A stretch of 11,259 nt of DNA from Nocardioides sp. (lineage in GTDB: Bacteria; Actinomycetota; Actinomycetes; Propionibacteriales; Nocardioidaceae): the NCBI GenBank assembly GCA_025965295.1, contig JAOPXF010000197.1, positions 1 through 11,259 on the forward strand, in the 5' to 3' direction. This document shows, one piece after another, positions 1-6,200 of the stretch; position 1 is the stretch's first letter, and each line of letters starts with the position of its first letter. A program made the position numbers and the translations under genes. The notes beneath the pieces were generated by a model that did no database searches, was not told the DNA's origin, and was given only the letters and a program-made list of their open reading frames with translations.

Positions 1-2
1 CC

Positions 3-131
3 GACTGGGCCCGCCTGCCCTACGACGTCCTCGAGACGATCTCGACCCGGATCACCAACGAGGTCCCGGAGATCAACCGGGTGACCGTGGACATCACGTC
101 CAAGCCGCCCGGCACCATCGAGTGGGAGTGA
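3..131 (+). CDS. guaA: GMP synthase (glutamine-hydrolysing), C-terminal end, partial
   Basis: The window opens inside this gene; 42 codons and the TGA stop are visible. The translation ends in VDITSKPPGTIEWE, the hallmark C-terminus of GuaA, preceded by the ISTRITNEVPEINRVT stretch of the GMP synthase dimerisation domain. GuaA converts XMP to GMP in the cytoplasm using glutamine or ammonia and ATP. The ATP-pyrophosphatase and glutamine amidotransferase domains lie upstream, outside the window. It is a purine biosynthesis gene next to a purine degradation operon, but the DUF4279 gene and two non-coding gaps separate them, so co-transcription is unlikely. Identification rests on the highly conserved tail only. 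Confidence 0.93.
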   Translation, partial: DWARLPYDVLETISTRITNEVPEINRVTVDITSKPPGTIEWE

Positions 132-259
132 CCGCGAAGCGAAGCCACGGACTGAGCCCGACTCCTCCTCTGGCCACGGTTCCTCCCAGAGCCCAGGCCA
201 CAACGGGCCGAAGGCGCTCTCGTCTGATGTAGTCACGACGTGCCAGACGACGCCGCCAG

Positions 260-308
260 GGTTGACGCCTCGAAGTCCAGTGAGACATCCACGTGGGAGA
301 CGTCAACC
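260..308. repeat. Inverted repeat with internal E-box-like palindrome upstream of the DUF4279 gene
   Basis: GGTTGACG (260-267) is the exact reverse complement of CGTCAACC (301-308), with 33 bases between the arms. Inside lies the 8-bp palindrome CCACGTGG (290-297). The 214-bp gap between guaA and the DUF4279 gene holds no other clear structure and no convincing terminator. This could be a binding site for a regulator of the DUF4279 gene or chance; an 8-bp arm is only modest evidence. Confidence 0.3.
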
Positions 309-333
309 AGTTCCCTGTCGTTCGCCCTTGCCT

Positions 334-346
334 GATACTGGCGCGA
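334..346 (+). promoter_or_regulatory. Candidate -10 element of a leaderless promoter for the DUF4279 gene
   Basis: GATACT (334-339), part of TGATACT, lies six bases before the ATG at 346. That spacing would place the transcription start on or next to the ATG. No Shine-Dalgarno sequence precedes this ATG. Leaderless mRNAs are common in actinobacteria. The -35 region is poor (TTCCCT at 311-316 would give a 17-bp spacer), so this is a tentative call. Confidence 0.35.
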
Positions 347-747
347 TGTCCCACGCGCAGTGCTACGCCACTCTCAGAATCTCGAAGCCCGGGGTCTCGT
401 CGGCCGATGTCACTGCCCGCCTCAGACTCACGCCCACTTTCGCCCATGAGGCGGGCGACGTCGGTCGCAGCGGGTACGTGCGGCGAGACGCAATTTGGGG
501 TCTTTCGAGCGAGCACCTCGGACGCGGAGACCTGACAACCCACCTAACGGCACTGCTAGACCAAGTAGAGGACTGCCAAGACGAAATAGTTGCCATGGGC
601 GGCGAGGGGTTCAACATGGACTGGTTCTGCTTCGTCGACGTCGACGGCATGGGCGGCGTCACACTTGAGGCCGACCTCATCTCCCGGTTGGCATCGCTCC
701 CTGTAGCGCTCGCCCTGGACATCTACGGCATGGAGCACGACGAGTAG
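346..747 (+). CDS. DUF4279 domain protein, function unknown
   Basis: The 133-residue protein matches the general pattern of the DUF4279 family: an early ATLRIS strand, the VTARLRLTP helix-turn segment, an IWGLSSE motif near residue 50, then a THLTALLDQVED helix and a C-terminal LALDIYGME end. Proteins of this family are small, cytosolic and uncharacterised; some serve as immunity-like or accessory proteins, but nothing here shows which. The ATG at 346 is preferred over one 84 bases upstream because the extra 28 residues are arginine/proline-rich and unlike the family, and because a -10-like hexamer sits just before 346. No signal peptide or membrane segment is seen. It stands alone between guaA and the urate operon, with 145 bases before the next gene. 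Family call is fairly secure; function is unknown. Confidence 0.78.
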   Translation: MSHAQCYATLRISKPGVSSADVTARLRLTPTFAHEAGDVGRSGYVRRDAIWGLSSEHLGRGDLTTHLTALLDQVEDCQDEIVAMGGEGFNMDWFCFVDVDGMGGVTLEADLISRLASLPVALALDIYGMEHDE

Positions 748-813
748 TTGCGGACGAGACGATCGGGCACCGACAGCCGGTCGGAGTGGAGTGGGAGTAG
801 GTCCACCCACCCG

Positions 814-861
814 CAACGTCATACGGTTCGAGCGCTATAGCGCCCGCAACGTATGACGTTG
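814..861. promoter_or_regulatory. 48-bp concentric palindrome, candidate operator of the urate operon
   Basis: CAACGTCATACG (814-825) is the perfect inverted repeat of CGTATGACGTTG (850-861). Exactly centred between them is a second perfect 12-bp palindrome, GCGCTATAGCGC (832-843), flanked by six bases on each side. Both share the same dyad axis between 837 and 838. In addition CCGCAACGT occurs as a direct repeat at 811-819 and 844-852, 33 bp apart, about three helical turns. The right arm overlaps the likely -35 region of the promoter for the gene at 893. This is typical of a repressor operator with several half-sites. No regulator gene lies in the window, so the binding protein is unknown; purine regulators of the PucR, GntR, IclR or MarR type are possibilities by context only. 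Confidence 0.72.
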
Positions 862-893
862 TGCGGGGCCCGCCCCGCACTAGGGTGCGTCCA
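859..893 (+). promoter_or_regulatory. Probable leaderless promoter of the urate operon
   Basis: TAGGGT (881-886) is a typical actinobacterial -10 element, with TTGTGC (859-864) as a weak -35 and a 16-bp spacer. The -10 ends six bases before the ATG at 893, which would put the transcription start at or beside that ATG and give a leaderless mRNA. The AGGG within the -10 (882-885) could alternatively be read as a Shine-Dalgarno seven bases from the ATG; both readings cannot be true of the same transcript. The -35 overlaps the right arm of the palindromic operator, so a bound repressor would block RNA polymerase. Confidence 0.5.
861..880. repeat. 20-bp GC-rich perfect palindrome filling the promoter spacer
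   Basis: GTGCGGGGC (861-869) and GCCCCGCAC (872-880) form a perfect inverted repeat separated by two bases. It occupies the spacer between the proposed -35 and -10, so if transcription starts at 893 it is not in the mRNA and would act as DNA rather than as an RNA hairpin. Its centre is 33 bp from the centre of the larger palindrome upstream, the same interval as the CCGCAACGT direct repeat. If instead a promoter lay further upstream it could act as a hairpin in the leader or a weak terminator; no T-run follows it. Confidence 0.55.
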
Positions 894-2164
894 TGAGCGA
901 CACGCGCGGTCCGGGCCCGGCGCTCGACCTCGCGCGCCTCACCGACGAGCTCGACACCCGGCTCGCGCCCGCTGACGCGGCGCTGGCGCGCGAGTTCCCG
1001 GGCGAGCGGCCCGGCCGCCAGCCCGTGCACACCGTCTACGTCCCCGCCGACCGCTTCCGGCCCGGCCTCGTCGAGGAGTACGGCGAGGCGGCGCTCGCCG
1101 CCGTCGACGAGCACGAGGCGATGCTGCTGGAGCTGCTCGACGGCGACACGGGCCTGCTGGAGCGGGTGCGGGTCAAGCTCGCGGCCGAGCCGGTCGAGGA
1201 CCTGCGCATCGACTTCGAGGACGGCTACGGCGCCCGCCCCGACGACGAGGATGACGCCGACGCGCGCGCGGCGGCGACCGCGCTGCGCGACTCGATCGGT
1301 GACGGCACCGCCCCGCCGTTCCACGGCATCAGGTTCAAGTCGTTCGAGCGGCCCACCCGTCACCGCGGTCTGCGCACGCTCGCGATCTTCCTCGAGACCC
1401 TGACGGGCGGCGGACCGCTGCCGGAGGGCTTCGTGATCACCCTGCCCAAGGTCACCTCGGTCGACCAGGTGGAGGCGATGGTGCACGCCGCCGAGCGGGT
1501 GGAGAGCGGGCTCGGCCTGGTCCCGGGCTCGCTGAGGTTCGAGCTCCAGATCGAGACGCCGCAGTCGATCCTCGGCCCGGACGGCACCGCGCTGGTCGCC
1601 CGGATGGTCCACGCGAGCGCCGGCCGGTGCACCGGCCTGCACTACGGCACCTACGACTACAGCGCCTTCTGCGGCATCGCGGCCGGCCACCAGAGCCTCG
1701 AGCACCCGGTCGCCGACCACGCCAAGGCCGTCATGCAGGCGGCGGCCGCGGGCACCGGCGTACGCCTCTCCGACGGGTCGACCAACGTGCTGCCGGTGGG
1801 TGACGCGGCCCAGGTGCGGGCCGCCTGGGCCAACCACCTGCGGCTGGTCCGGCGCTCGCTCGAGCGCGGCTACTACCAGGGCTGGGACCTGCATCCCGCC
1901 CAAATGCCGACCCGCTACGCCGCCACGTTCGCCTTCTACCGGGGCGGTCTCCCGGCCGCCGCCGAGCGGCTGCGCACCTACGTCGGCCGGCAGAGCTCGG
2001 GCATCCTCGACGAGCCGGCCACCGCCCGGGCGCTCGCAGACTTCCTGCTGCGTGGCCTCGACTGCGGGGCGGTCTCGCCCGAGGAGGCCGGACTCGACGC
2101 CGGGCGGCTCGCGGCGCTGGCCCACCGCCCCGACCGGAACGGCACCGCAGGAGAGGGAGGCTGA
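893..2164 (+). CDS. DUF6986 protein, CitE/HpcH-malate-synthase-like TIM-barrel enzyme
   Basis: The 423-residue protein has landmarks of the HpcH/HpaI-CitE-malate synthase superfamily: IDFEDGYG at 106-113, ITLPKV at 182-187, FELQIETP at 216-223 (Glu221 a likely Mg2+ ligand), HYGTYDYSAF at 250-259 (Asp255 a likely second ligand) and GWDLHPAQ at 330-337 near the barrel end. Enzymes of this superfamily form or break C-C bonds between short oxo-acids and CoA thioesters or pyruvate. It is a soluble cytoplasmic protein with no signal peptide. It is the first gene of the urate operon, one base before the uricase start, so it should work on this pathway; glyoxylate, the end product of allantoin breakdown, is the obvious candidate substrate, but that is inference. 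Annotation pipelines call such proteins DUF6986 or aldolase/citrate lyase family. The exact reaction is unknown to me. Confidence 0.82.
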   Translation: MSDTRGPGPALDLARLTDELDTRLAPADAALAREFPGERPGRQPVHTVYVPADRFRPGLVEEYGEAALAAVDEHEAMLLELLDGDTGLLERVRVKLAAEPVEDLRIDFEDGYGARPDDEDDADARAAATALRDSIGDGTAPPFHGIRFKSFERPTRHRGLRTLAIFLETLTGGGPLPEGFVITLPKVTSVDQVEAMVHAAERVESGLGLVPGSLRFELQIETPQSILGPDGTALVARMVHASAGRCTGLHYGTYDYSAFCGIAAGHQSLEHPVADHAKAVMQAAAAGTGVRLSDGSTNVLPVGDAAQVRAAWANHLRLVRRSLERGYYQGWDLHPAQMPTRYAATFAFYRGGLPAAAERLRTYVGRQSSGILDEPATARALADFLLRGLDCGAVSPEEAGLDAGRLAALAHRPDRNGTAGEGG

Positions 2165-2165
2165 G

Positions 2166-3035
2166 ATGGCGATCGTCCTGGGCCCCAACCAGTACGGCAA
2201 GGCCGAGAACCGCGTGGTCCGCATCGTGCGCGACACCCCGCGTCACGAGATCCACGACCTGAACGTCTCGACCGCCCTGCGCGGCGACTTCACCGCCGCG
2301 CACATCGACGGCGACCAGTCCCAGGTGCTGCCCACCGACACGCAGAAGAACACCGCCTTCGCGTTCGCGAAGAGACACGGCGTCGCCTCGCCCGAGGACT
2401 ACGCCCTCGCGCTCGCGCGCCGCCTGCTCGAGGCCGCGCCGGCCGCGACCGGTGCCACCGTGCGGGTGGAGCAGTACGCCTGGGACCGGATCCGGGTCGG
2501 AGGCCCCGGACAGGCGCGAGACCACGACCACGCATTCGTCCGCCGCGGGGGCGAGGTCCGCACGACCGAGGTGGACCTGTCGGCCGAGGCCGCCCACGTC
2601 GTCTCCGGCCTGACGGACCTGGTCGTGCTCAAGTCGACCGGCTCGGAGTTCAAGGGGTTCCTGCGCGACGAGTACACGACGCTGCCCGAGGCGGACGACC
2701 GGATCCTGGCGACCTCGCTGACGGCGCGCTGGCGCTACTTCGACCGCGGCCGCGTCGACTGGAACGCGGCGTACGACGACGTCCGGGCGCTGCTGCTCGC
2801 CACGTTCGCCACGACGTACAGCCGGGCCCTGCAGGAGACGCTCTACGCGATGGGGCGCACGGTCCTCGAGGCGCACGAGGAGATCGCGGAGATCTCGTTC
2901 ACCGCCCCCAACAGGCACCACTTCCTGGTCGACCTGGCGCCGTTCGGGCTCGACAACCCCGGCGAGGTGTTCATCGCCGCCGACCGCCCCTACGGTCTGA
3001 TCGAGGCCACCGTCCAGCGCGAGGAGGGCGCATGA
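2166..3035 (+). CDS. uox (pucL): Urate oxidase (cofactor-independent uricase)
   Basis: This 289-residue protein oxidises urate with O2 to 5-hydroxyisourate and H2O2, without metal or cofactor, in the T-fold tetramer typical of the family. Diagnostic motifs are NQYGKAENRV near the N-terminus (Lys12, the catalytic lysine), LPTDTQKNT at 55-63 (Thr57-Asp58), KSTGSEFKGFLRDEYTTL at 156-173 (Phe162 stacking on urate), DRILATS (Arg179), ALQETLYAMG (Gln223) and NRHHFLVDL at 249-257 (His251/252). Length is normal and all expected active-site residues are present. There is no peroxisomal-type tail. The ATG at 2166 has a strong GGGAGG Shine-Dalgarno five bases upstream and follows the previous stop by one base. 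The 3' end overlaps uraD by four bases (ATGA), so expression is translationally coupled. Confidence 0.96.
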   Translation: MAIVLGPNQYGKAENRVVRIVRDTPRHEIHDLNVSTALRGDFTAAHIDGDQSQVLPTDTQKNTAFAFAKRHGVASPEDYALALARRLLEAAPAATGATVRVEQYAWDRIRVGGPGQARDHDHAFVRRGGEVRTTEVDLSAEAAHVVSGLTDLVVLKSTGSEFKGFLRDEYTTLPEADDRILATSLTARWRYFDRGRVDWNAAYDDVRALLLATFATTYSRALQETLYAMGRTVLEAHEEIAEISFTAPNRHHFLVDLAPFGLDNPGEVFIAADRPYGLIEATVQREEGA

Positions 3036-3538
3036 GCCGGGTCCGCAGGGGGCTCCCGCAGTTCAACGAGCTGCCCGCCGACGAGGCGCGGGCGCGGCTG
3101 GCGACCTGCCTCGACGTGCCGCGCTGGGTCGAGGACGTGCTCGCGGGCAGACCGTACGCCGGCATCGACGAGCTCGAGGCGGTCGCCACCAGCTCCGCCG
3201 ACGCCATGAGCGAGACGGAGCTGGAGCAGGCCCTGGCCCGCCACCCGCGGATCGGCGAGCGGCCCGGCGCCGGCCACGACGCCGCCCACTCGACCCGGGA
3301 GCAGGCCGGCGTCGACCGGTCCGACTCCGGCGCCACCGCCCGGCTGGCCGAGGGCAACCGGGCCTACGAGGAGCGGTTCGGCCGGGTCTTCCTGATCCGC
3401 GCGGCCGGCCGCAACGCCCACGAGATCCTCACCGAGCTCGAGCGTCGGCTGGGCAACGGCGACGCCGCCGAGCGGGCCGAGACGATCAACCAGCTCCGCC
3501 AGATCGCGGTGCTCCGACTGAACGAGCTGGTGAGCTGA
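3032..3538 (+). CDS. uraD: 2-oxo-4-hydroxy-4-carboxy-5-ureidoimidazoline (OHCU) decarboxylase
   Basis: The 168-residue protein decarboxylates OHCU stereospecifically to S-allantoin, the third step of urate breakdown. The family's catalytic histidine is His71 in ALARHPRIGE (68-75). Other conserved blocks are FNELP near the N-terminus, QAGV (91-94), LAEGNRAYEERFG (105-117) and FLIRAAGRNAHEIL (120-133). It is all-helical, soluble and of normal length. The ATG at 3032 overlaps the uricase stop (ATGA) and has GAGGAG at 3021-3026 as ribosome binding site. Its TGA overlaps the first base of hiuH. Uricase, uraD and hiuH in direct succession is the classic complete urate-to-allantoin module. Confidence 0.95.
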   Translation: MSRVRRGLPQFNELPADEARARLATCLDVPRWVEDVLAGRPYAGIDELEAVATSSADAMSETELEQALARHPRIGERPGAGHDAAHSTREQAGVDRSDSGATARLAEGNRAYEERFGRVFLIRAAGRNAHEILTELERRLGNGDAAERAETINQLRQIAVLRLNELVS

Positions 3539-3861
3539 TGGCGACCCTGAGCACGCACGTCCTCGACACCAGCCGCGGCCGCCCCGCGGCCGGGGTGCGG
3601 GTCGCCCTGGAGTCCGCGTCGGGCGCGGGCCTCGGCGAAGGCGTCACGGATGCCGACGGCCGGATCTCGACCTTCGGCGCGGCGCGGCTGGGCGAGGGTG
3701 AGTATCGCCTGCGCTTCGACACGGGTGCCTACTTCACCTCGCTCGGCGCCGACACCTTCTACCCGGAGGTGACGGTGCAGTTCGTGGTCGCGGGCGACGA
3801 CCACTTCCACGTGCCGCTGCTCCTCAATCCGTACGGCTACTCGACCTACCGTGGCAGCTGA
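3538..3861 (+). CDS. hiuH (uraH): 5-hydroxyisourate hydrolase (transthyretin-related protein)
   Basis: This 107-residue protein hydrolyses 5-hydroxyisourate to OHCU. It begins LSTHVLDTSRGRPA, with catalytic His7, has DADGR at 38-42 (Arg42), FHVPLLLNPYGYSTY at 90-104 with the DHFH histidines just ahead, and ends in the family's diagnostic C-terminal YRGS. These features separate true HIU hydrolases from vertebrate transthyretin. No signal peptide is present, so it is cytoplasmic. The start overlaps the uraD stop (TGATG) and the end overlaps allB by 11 bases. The gene product acts between uricase and UraD although it is encoded after UraD. Confidence is very high. Confidence 0.96.
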   Translation: MATLSTHVLDTSRGRPAAGVRVALESASGAGLGEGVTDADGRISTFGAARLGEGEYRLRFDTGAYFTSLGADTFYPEVTVQFVVAGDDHFHVPLLLNPYGYSTYRGS

Positions 3862-5182
3862 CCTGGTCGTCCGCGCCCGCCGCGCCGTCGTCGGCGGCGA
3901 GGAGCGGGCCGTCGCCGTCGAGGTGACCGCGGGGGTGGTCACCGCGATCCACGAGTACGACGCGGAGGTCGACGCGGCCGAGGTCGTCGACCTCGCCGAC
4001 GACGAGGTGCTGCTGCCCGGTCTCGTCGACACCCACGTGCACGTGAACGAGCCGGGCCGCACCGAGTGGGAGGGGTTCGCCAGCGCCACCCGGGCCGCGG
4101 CTGCTGGTGGCGTGACCACGATCGTCGACATGCCGCTGAACAGCATCCCGCCGACCACCACGGTGGCGGCGCTCGAGGAGAAGCAGGCCGCGGCCCGGGG
4201 CCAGGCCTGGGTCGACGTCGGCTTCTGGGGCGGGGCGGTGCCGGGCAACGTCTCCGATCTCGCTCCGCTCCACGACGCCGGCGTCTTCGGCTTCAAGTGC
4301 TTCCTGCTCGACTCCGGCGTGGAGGAGTTCCCCGAGCTGTCGCCCCTGGCCTTCGCCGAGGCGATGACCGAGACCGCGCGGCTGGGTGCGCTGATGATCG
4401 TGCACGCCGAGGACGCCGCCGAGCTCGAGCCGTGCGCGCACGGCCCGTCGTACGCCGGCTTCCTGGCCAGCCGCCCGGACGCGGCCGAGGAGCGGGCGAT
4501 CGACCTGGTGGTCGACACCGCCCGACGCACCGGCGGCCGTGCGCACGTCGTCCACCTCAGCGCCGCCGGTGCCGTCCCGGTCCTGCGCGACGCGAGGGCC
4601 GCGGGCGTCGACGTGTCGGTCGAGACCTGCCCGCACTACCTGTACTTCGACGCCGCCGCGATCCCCGACGGCGCCACCGAGCTCAAGTGCTGCCCGCCGA
4701 TCCGAGGTGCGGCGAACCGTGAGGCCCTGTGGGCCGCCCTTGCGGGCGGCGACATCGGCTTCGTGGTCAGCGACCACTCGCCTTGCACCGCGGAGCTCAA
4801 GCGGCGCGACACCGGCGACTTCGCGGAGGCCTGGGGCGGCATCGCGTCCCTGCAGCTCGGCCTCGCGGTCGTGTGGACCGCGGCCCGCGACCGCGGGGTG
4901 GGCCTGGCCGACGTGGTGCGCTGGATGGCGGCGGCACCCGCACGCCGGGTGGGACTGGACGGCAAGGGCGAGATCGCGGTCGGCGCCGACGCCGACCTGT
5001 GTGCGTTCGCGCCCGACGAGCGCTTCGTCGTCGACCCGGCCCGGCTCCACCACAAGAACCCCGTGTCGGCCTACGCCGGGCGTACGCTCACCGGCACGGT
5101 CCGCCGGACCTGGCTGCGCGGCGTGCCGATCGACCTGGCCGCCGCTCCCCGCGGCCGGCTGCTGAGGAGGGGCCAGAGATGA
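3851..5182 (+). CDS. allB: Allantoinase
   Basis: This 443-residue member of the cyclic amidohydrolase family opens the hydantoin ring of allantoin to give allantoate. The dinuclear metal site is complete: DTHVHVNEPG at 60-69 (His62, His64), GFKCFL at 147-152 (Lys149, expected to be carboxylated), VHAED at 184-188 (His185), AHVVHLSAA at 231-239 (His235) and SDHSPC at 307-312 (Asp308). ETCPHYL (258-264) is also typical, and SDHSPCT separates allantoinases from dihydroorotases. It starts at a GTG inside the 3' end of hiuH with no clear Shine-Dalgarno, so it probably depends on translational coupling. The C-terminal AAPRGRLLRRGQR tail is arginine-rich but unremarkable. Its TGA overlaps an ATG at 5179 that begins the start-codon repeat. 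Confidence 0.95.
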   Translation: MAADLVVRARRAVVGGEERAVAVEVTAGVVTAIHEYDAEVDAAEVVDLADDEVLLPGLVDTHVHVNEPGRTEWEGFASATRAAAAGGVTTIVDMPLNSIPPTTTVAALEEKQAAARGQAWVDVGFWGGAVPGNVSDLAPLHDAGVFGFKCFLLDSGVEEFPELSPLAFAEAMTETARLGALMIVHAEDAAELEPCAHGPSYAGFLASRPDAAEERAIDLVVDTARRTGGRAHVVHLSAAGAVPVLRDARAAGVDVSVETCPHYLYFDAAAIPDGATELKCCPPIRGAANREALWAALAGGDIGFVVSDHSPCTAELKRRDTGDFAEAWGGIASLQLGLAVVWTAARDRGVGLADVVRWMAAAPARRVGLDGKGEIAVGADADLCAFAPDERFVVDPARLHHKNPVSAYAGRTLTGTVRRTWLRGVPIDLAAAPRGRLLRRGQR

Positions 5183-5234
5183 GGTATCCGCGATGAGGTA
5201 TCCGCGATGAGGTACTGGCGATGAGGTACTGGGT
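5179..5234 (+). repeat. Four tandem 14-bp start-codon units with three chained mini-ORFs
   Basis: Units start at 5179, 5193, 5207 and 5221: ATGAGGTATCCGCG twice, ATGAGGTACTGGCG once, then ATGAGGTACTGGGT, which begins the next gene. Because 14 is not a multiple of three, each of the first three ATGs opens a five-codon reading frame (MRYPR, MRYPR, MRYWR) ending in a TGA that overlaps the following ATG as ATGA. The allB stop overlaps the first ATG in the same way. The strong AGGAGGGG at 5165-5172 is correctly placed (six bases) for the first ATG only, while each unit supplies a GAGG eight bases before the next ATG. The likely origin is tandem duplication of the true start region of the ureidoglycine aminohydrolase gene. 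Confidence 0.85.
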
Positions 5235-6036
5235 GCCGACCGGCGGCCTGCCCGCCCAGACCGAGCTGACCACCGACCGGGCCGTCTTCACCGAGGCCTA
5301 TGCCGTCCTGCCGCGCGGGACCATGCGCGACATCGTGACCAGCCGGCTGCCGTTCTGGGACGACACCCGGCTCTGGGTGCTCGCGCGCCCGCTGTCGGGG
5401 TTCGCCGAGACGTTCTCCTGGTACGTCGTGGAGGTCGCTCCCGGCGGCGGCTCCGAGCGGCCCGAGGGGGATTCCGAGGCCGAGGGCGTGCTCCTCGTCG
5501 TCGGTGGGGGCGGGACCCTCACGGTCGACGGGACGGCCCACGAGCTCGAGCCCGGCAGCTACGCGTTCCTGCCGCCCGGCGCCACCTGGTCGCTGCGCAA
5601 CGGCGGGGACGGGAACGTCACCTTCCACTGGATCCGCAAGGCCTACGAGTCCGTCGAGGGCATCGACGTACCGACGGCGTTCGTCACCCACGAGCGCGAC
5701 GTCGTCATGGAGCCGATGCCCGGCACGGACGGCGCCTGGGGCACCCAGCGCTTCGTCGACCCGCTCGACGTGCGCCACGACATGCACGTCAACATCGTCA
5801 GCTTCGAGCCCGGCGGTGCGATCCCCTTCCCGGAGACGCACGTGATGGAGCACGGCCTCTACGTCCTGGAGGGCAAGGCGGTCTACCTGCTCAACAAGGA
5901 CTGGGTCGAGGTGCAGGAGGGCGACTTCATGTGGCTGCGCGCCTTCTGCCCGCAGGCCTGCTACGCCGGTGGGCCGGGTCGGTTCAGGTACCTGCTCTAC
6001 AAGGACGTCAACCGGCATCCCCGTCTGTCGCCATGA
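5221..6036 (+). CDS. allE (ylbA): (S)-ureidoglycine aminohydrolase
   Basis: This 271-residue bicupin protein releases ammonia from (S)-ureidoglycine to give (S)-ureidoglycolate in an Mn2+-dependent reaction. The N-terminal cupin covers roughly residues 60-140 (EPGSYAFLPPGATWSLRN) and lacks a metal motif, while the C-terminal cupin (about 185-262) holds the site: PETHVMEHGLYVLEG gives Glu205, His207 and His211, and Gln245 in AFCPQACYAG completes it. Length and the MRYWVPTGGLP beginning are typical, which fixes the start at 5221, the last of four tandem ATGs. Some databases call this family a bifunctional allantoicase; the aminohydrolase activity is the characterised one. Its usual partner allantoate amidohydrolase (AllC) is not in the window. 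It ends the first block of the purine operon. Confidence 0.92.
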   Translation: MRYWVPTGGLPAQTELTTDRAVFTEAYAVLPRGTMRDIVTSRLPFWDDTRLWVLARPLSGFAETFSWYVVEVAPGGGSERPEGDSEAEGVLLVVGGGGTLTVDGTAHELEPGSYAFLPPGATWSLRNGGDGNVTFHWIRKAYESVEGIDVPTAFVTHERDVVMEPMPGTDGAWGTQRFVDPLDVRHDMHVNIVSFEPGGAIPFPETHVMEHGLYVLEGKAVYLLNKDWVEVQEGDFMWLRAFCPQACYAGGPGRFRYLLYKDVNRHPRLSP

Positions 6037-6120
6037 ACGAAGACGGCGTACTCGAGAGCTCAGCAGGCGGACATGAAAGTGGCGGGAATTGTGTAAACTA
6101 CGGTGCTCGCCATGGGACCC

Positions 6121-6150
6121 TTGACACTCTCTCTTAGCCAGTTCTAGAGT
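6121..6150 (+). promoter_or_regulatory. Sigma70-type promoter for the amidase gene
   Basis: A perfect TTGACA (6121-6126) is followed after 18 bp by TAGAGT (6145-6150). Transcription would begin near 6157, leaving a leader of about 45 bases before the ATG at 6201. This is the best consensus-like promoter in the window and suggests that the amidase-lipoprotein pair is transcribed independently of the urate operon. The 164-bp gap around it shows no clear terminator for the upstream operon. Confidence 0.6.
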
Positions 6151-6200
6151 CATTGGATTCCGGTCCACTCGGGGCTGGATGTAGGTAGTTGGAGCCTGCC

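Noticed and set aside
168..191. CTCTGG / CCAGAG hairpin after guaA as a terminator
   Set aside because: The stem is only six pairs with a 12-base loop and no T-run follows.
791..810. GTGGG / CCCAC hairpin after the DUF4279 gene
   Set aside because: A five-base stem with a ten-base loop and no T-run is too weak to call a terminator.
677..2236. Long open frame on the minus strand across the DUF6986 gene
   Set aside because: It is a shadow frame produced by high GC3; its composition is rich in Arg, Gly and Val with no family motif, and the + strand gene has clear superfamily motifs.
3364..5053. Long minus-strand open frames opposite uraD, hiuH and allB
   Set aside because: The + strand genes here are complete, recognisable enzymes with intact active sites; the opposite frames are low-complexity translations.
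6033..6137. A 34-codon ORF starting ATGA over the stop of the ureidoglycine aminohydrolase gene
   Set aside because: There is no Shine-Dalgarno, no recognisable motif, and its 3' end contains the TTGACA promoter element; the ATGA overlap is probably chance.
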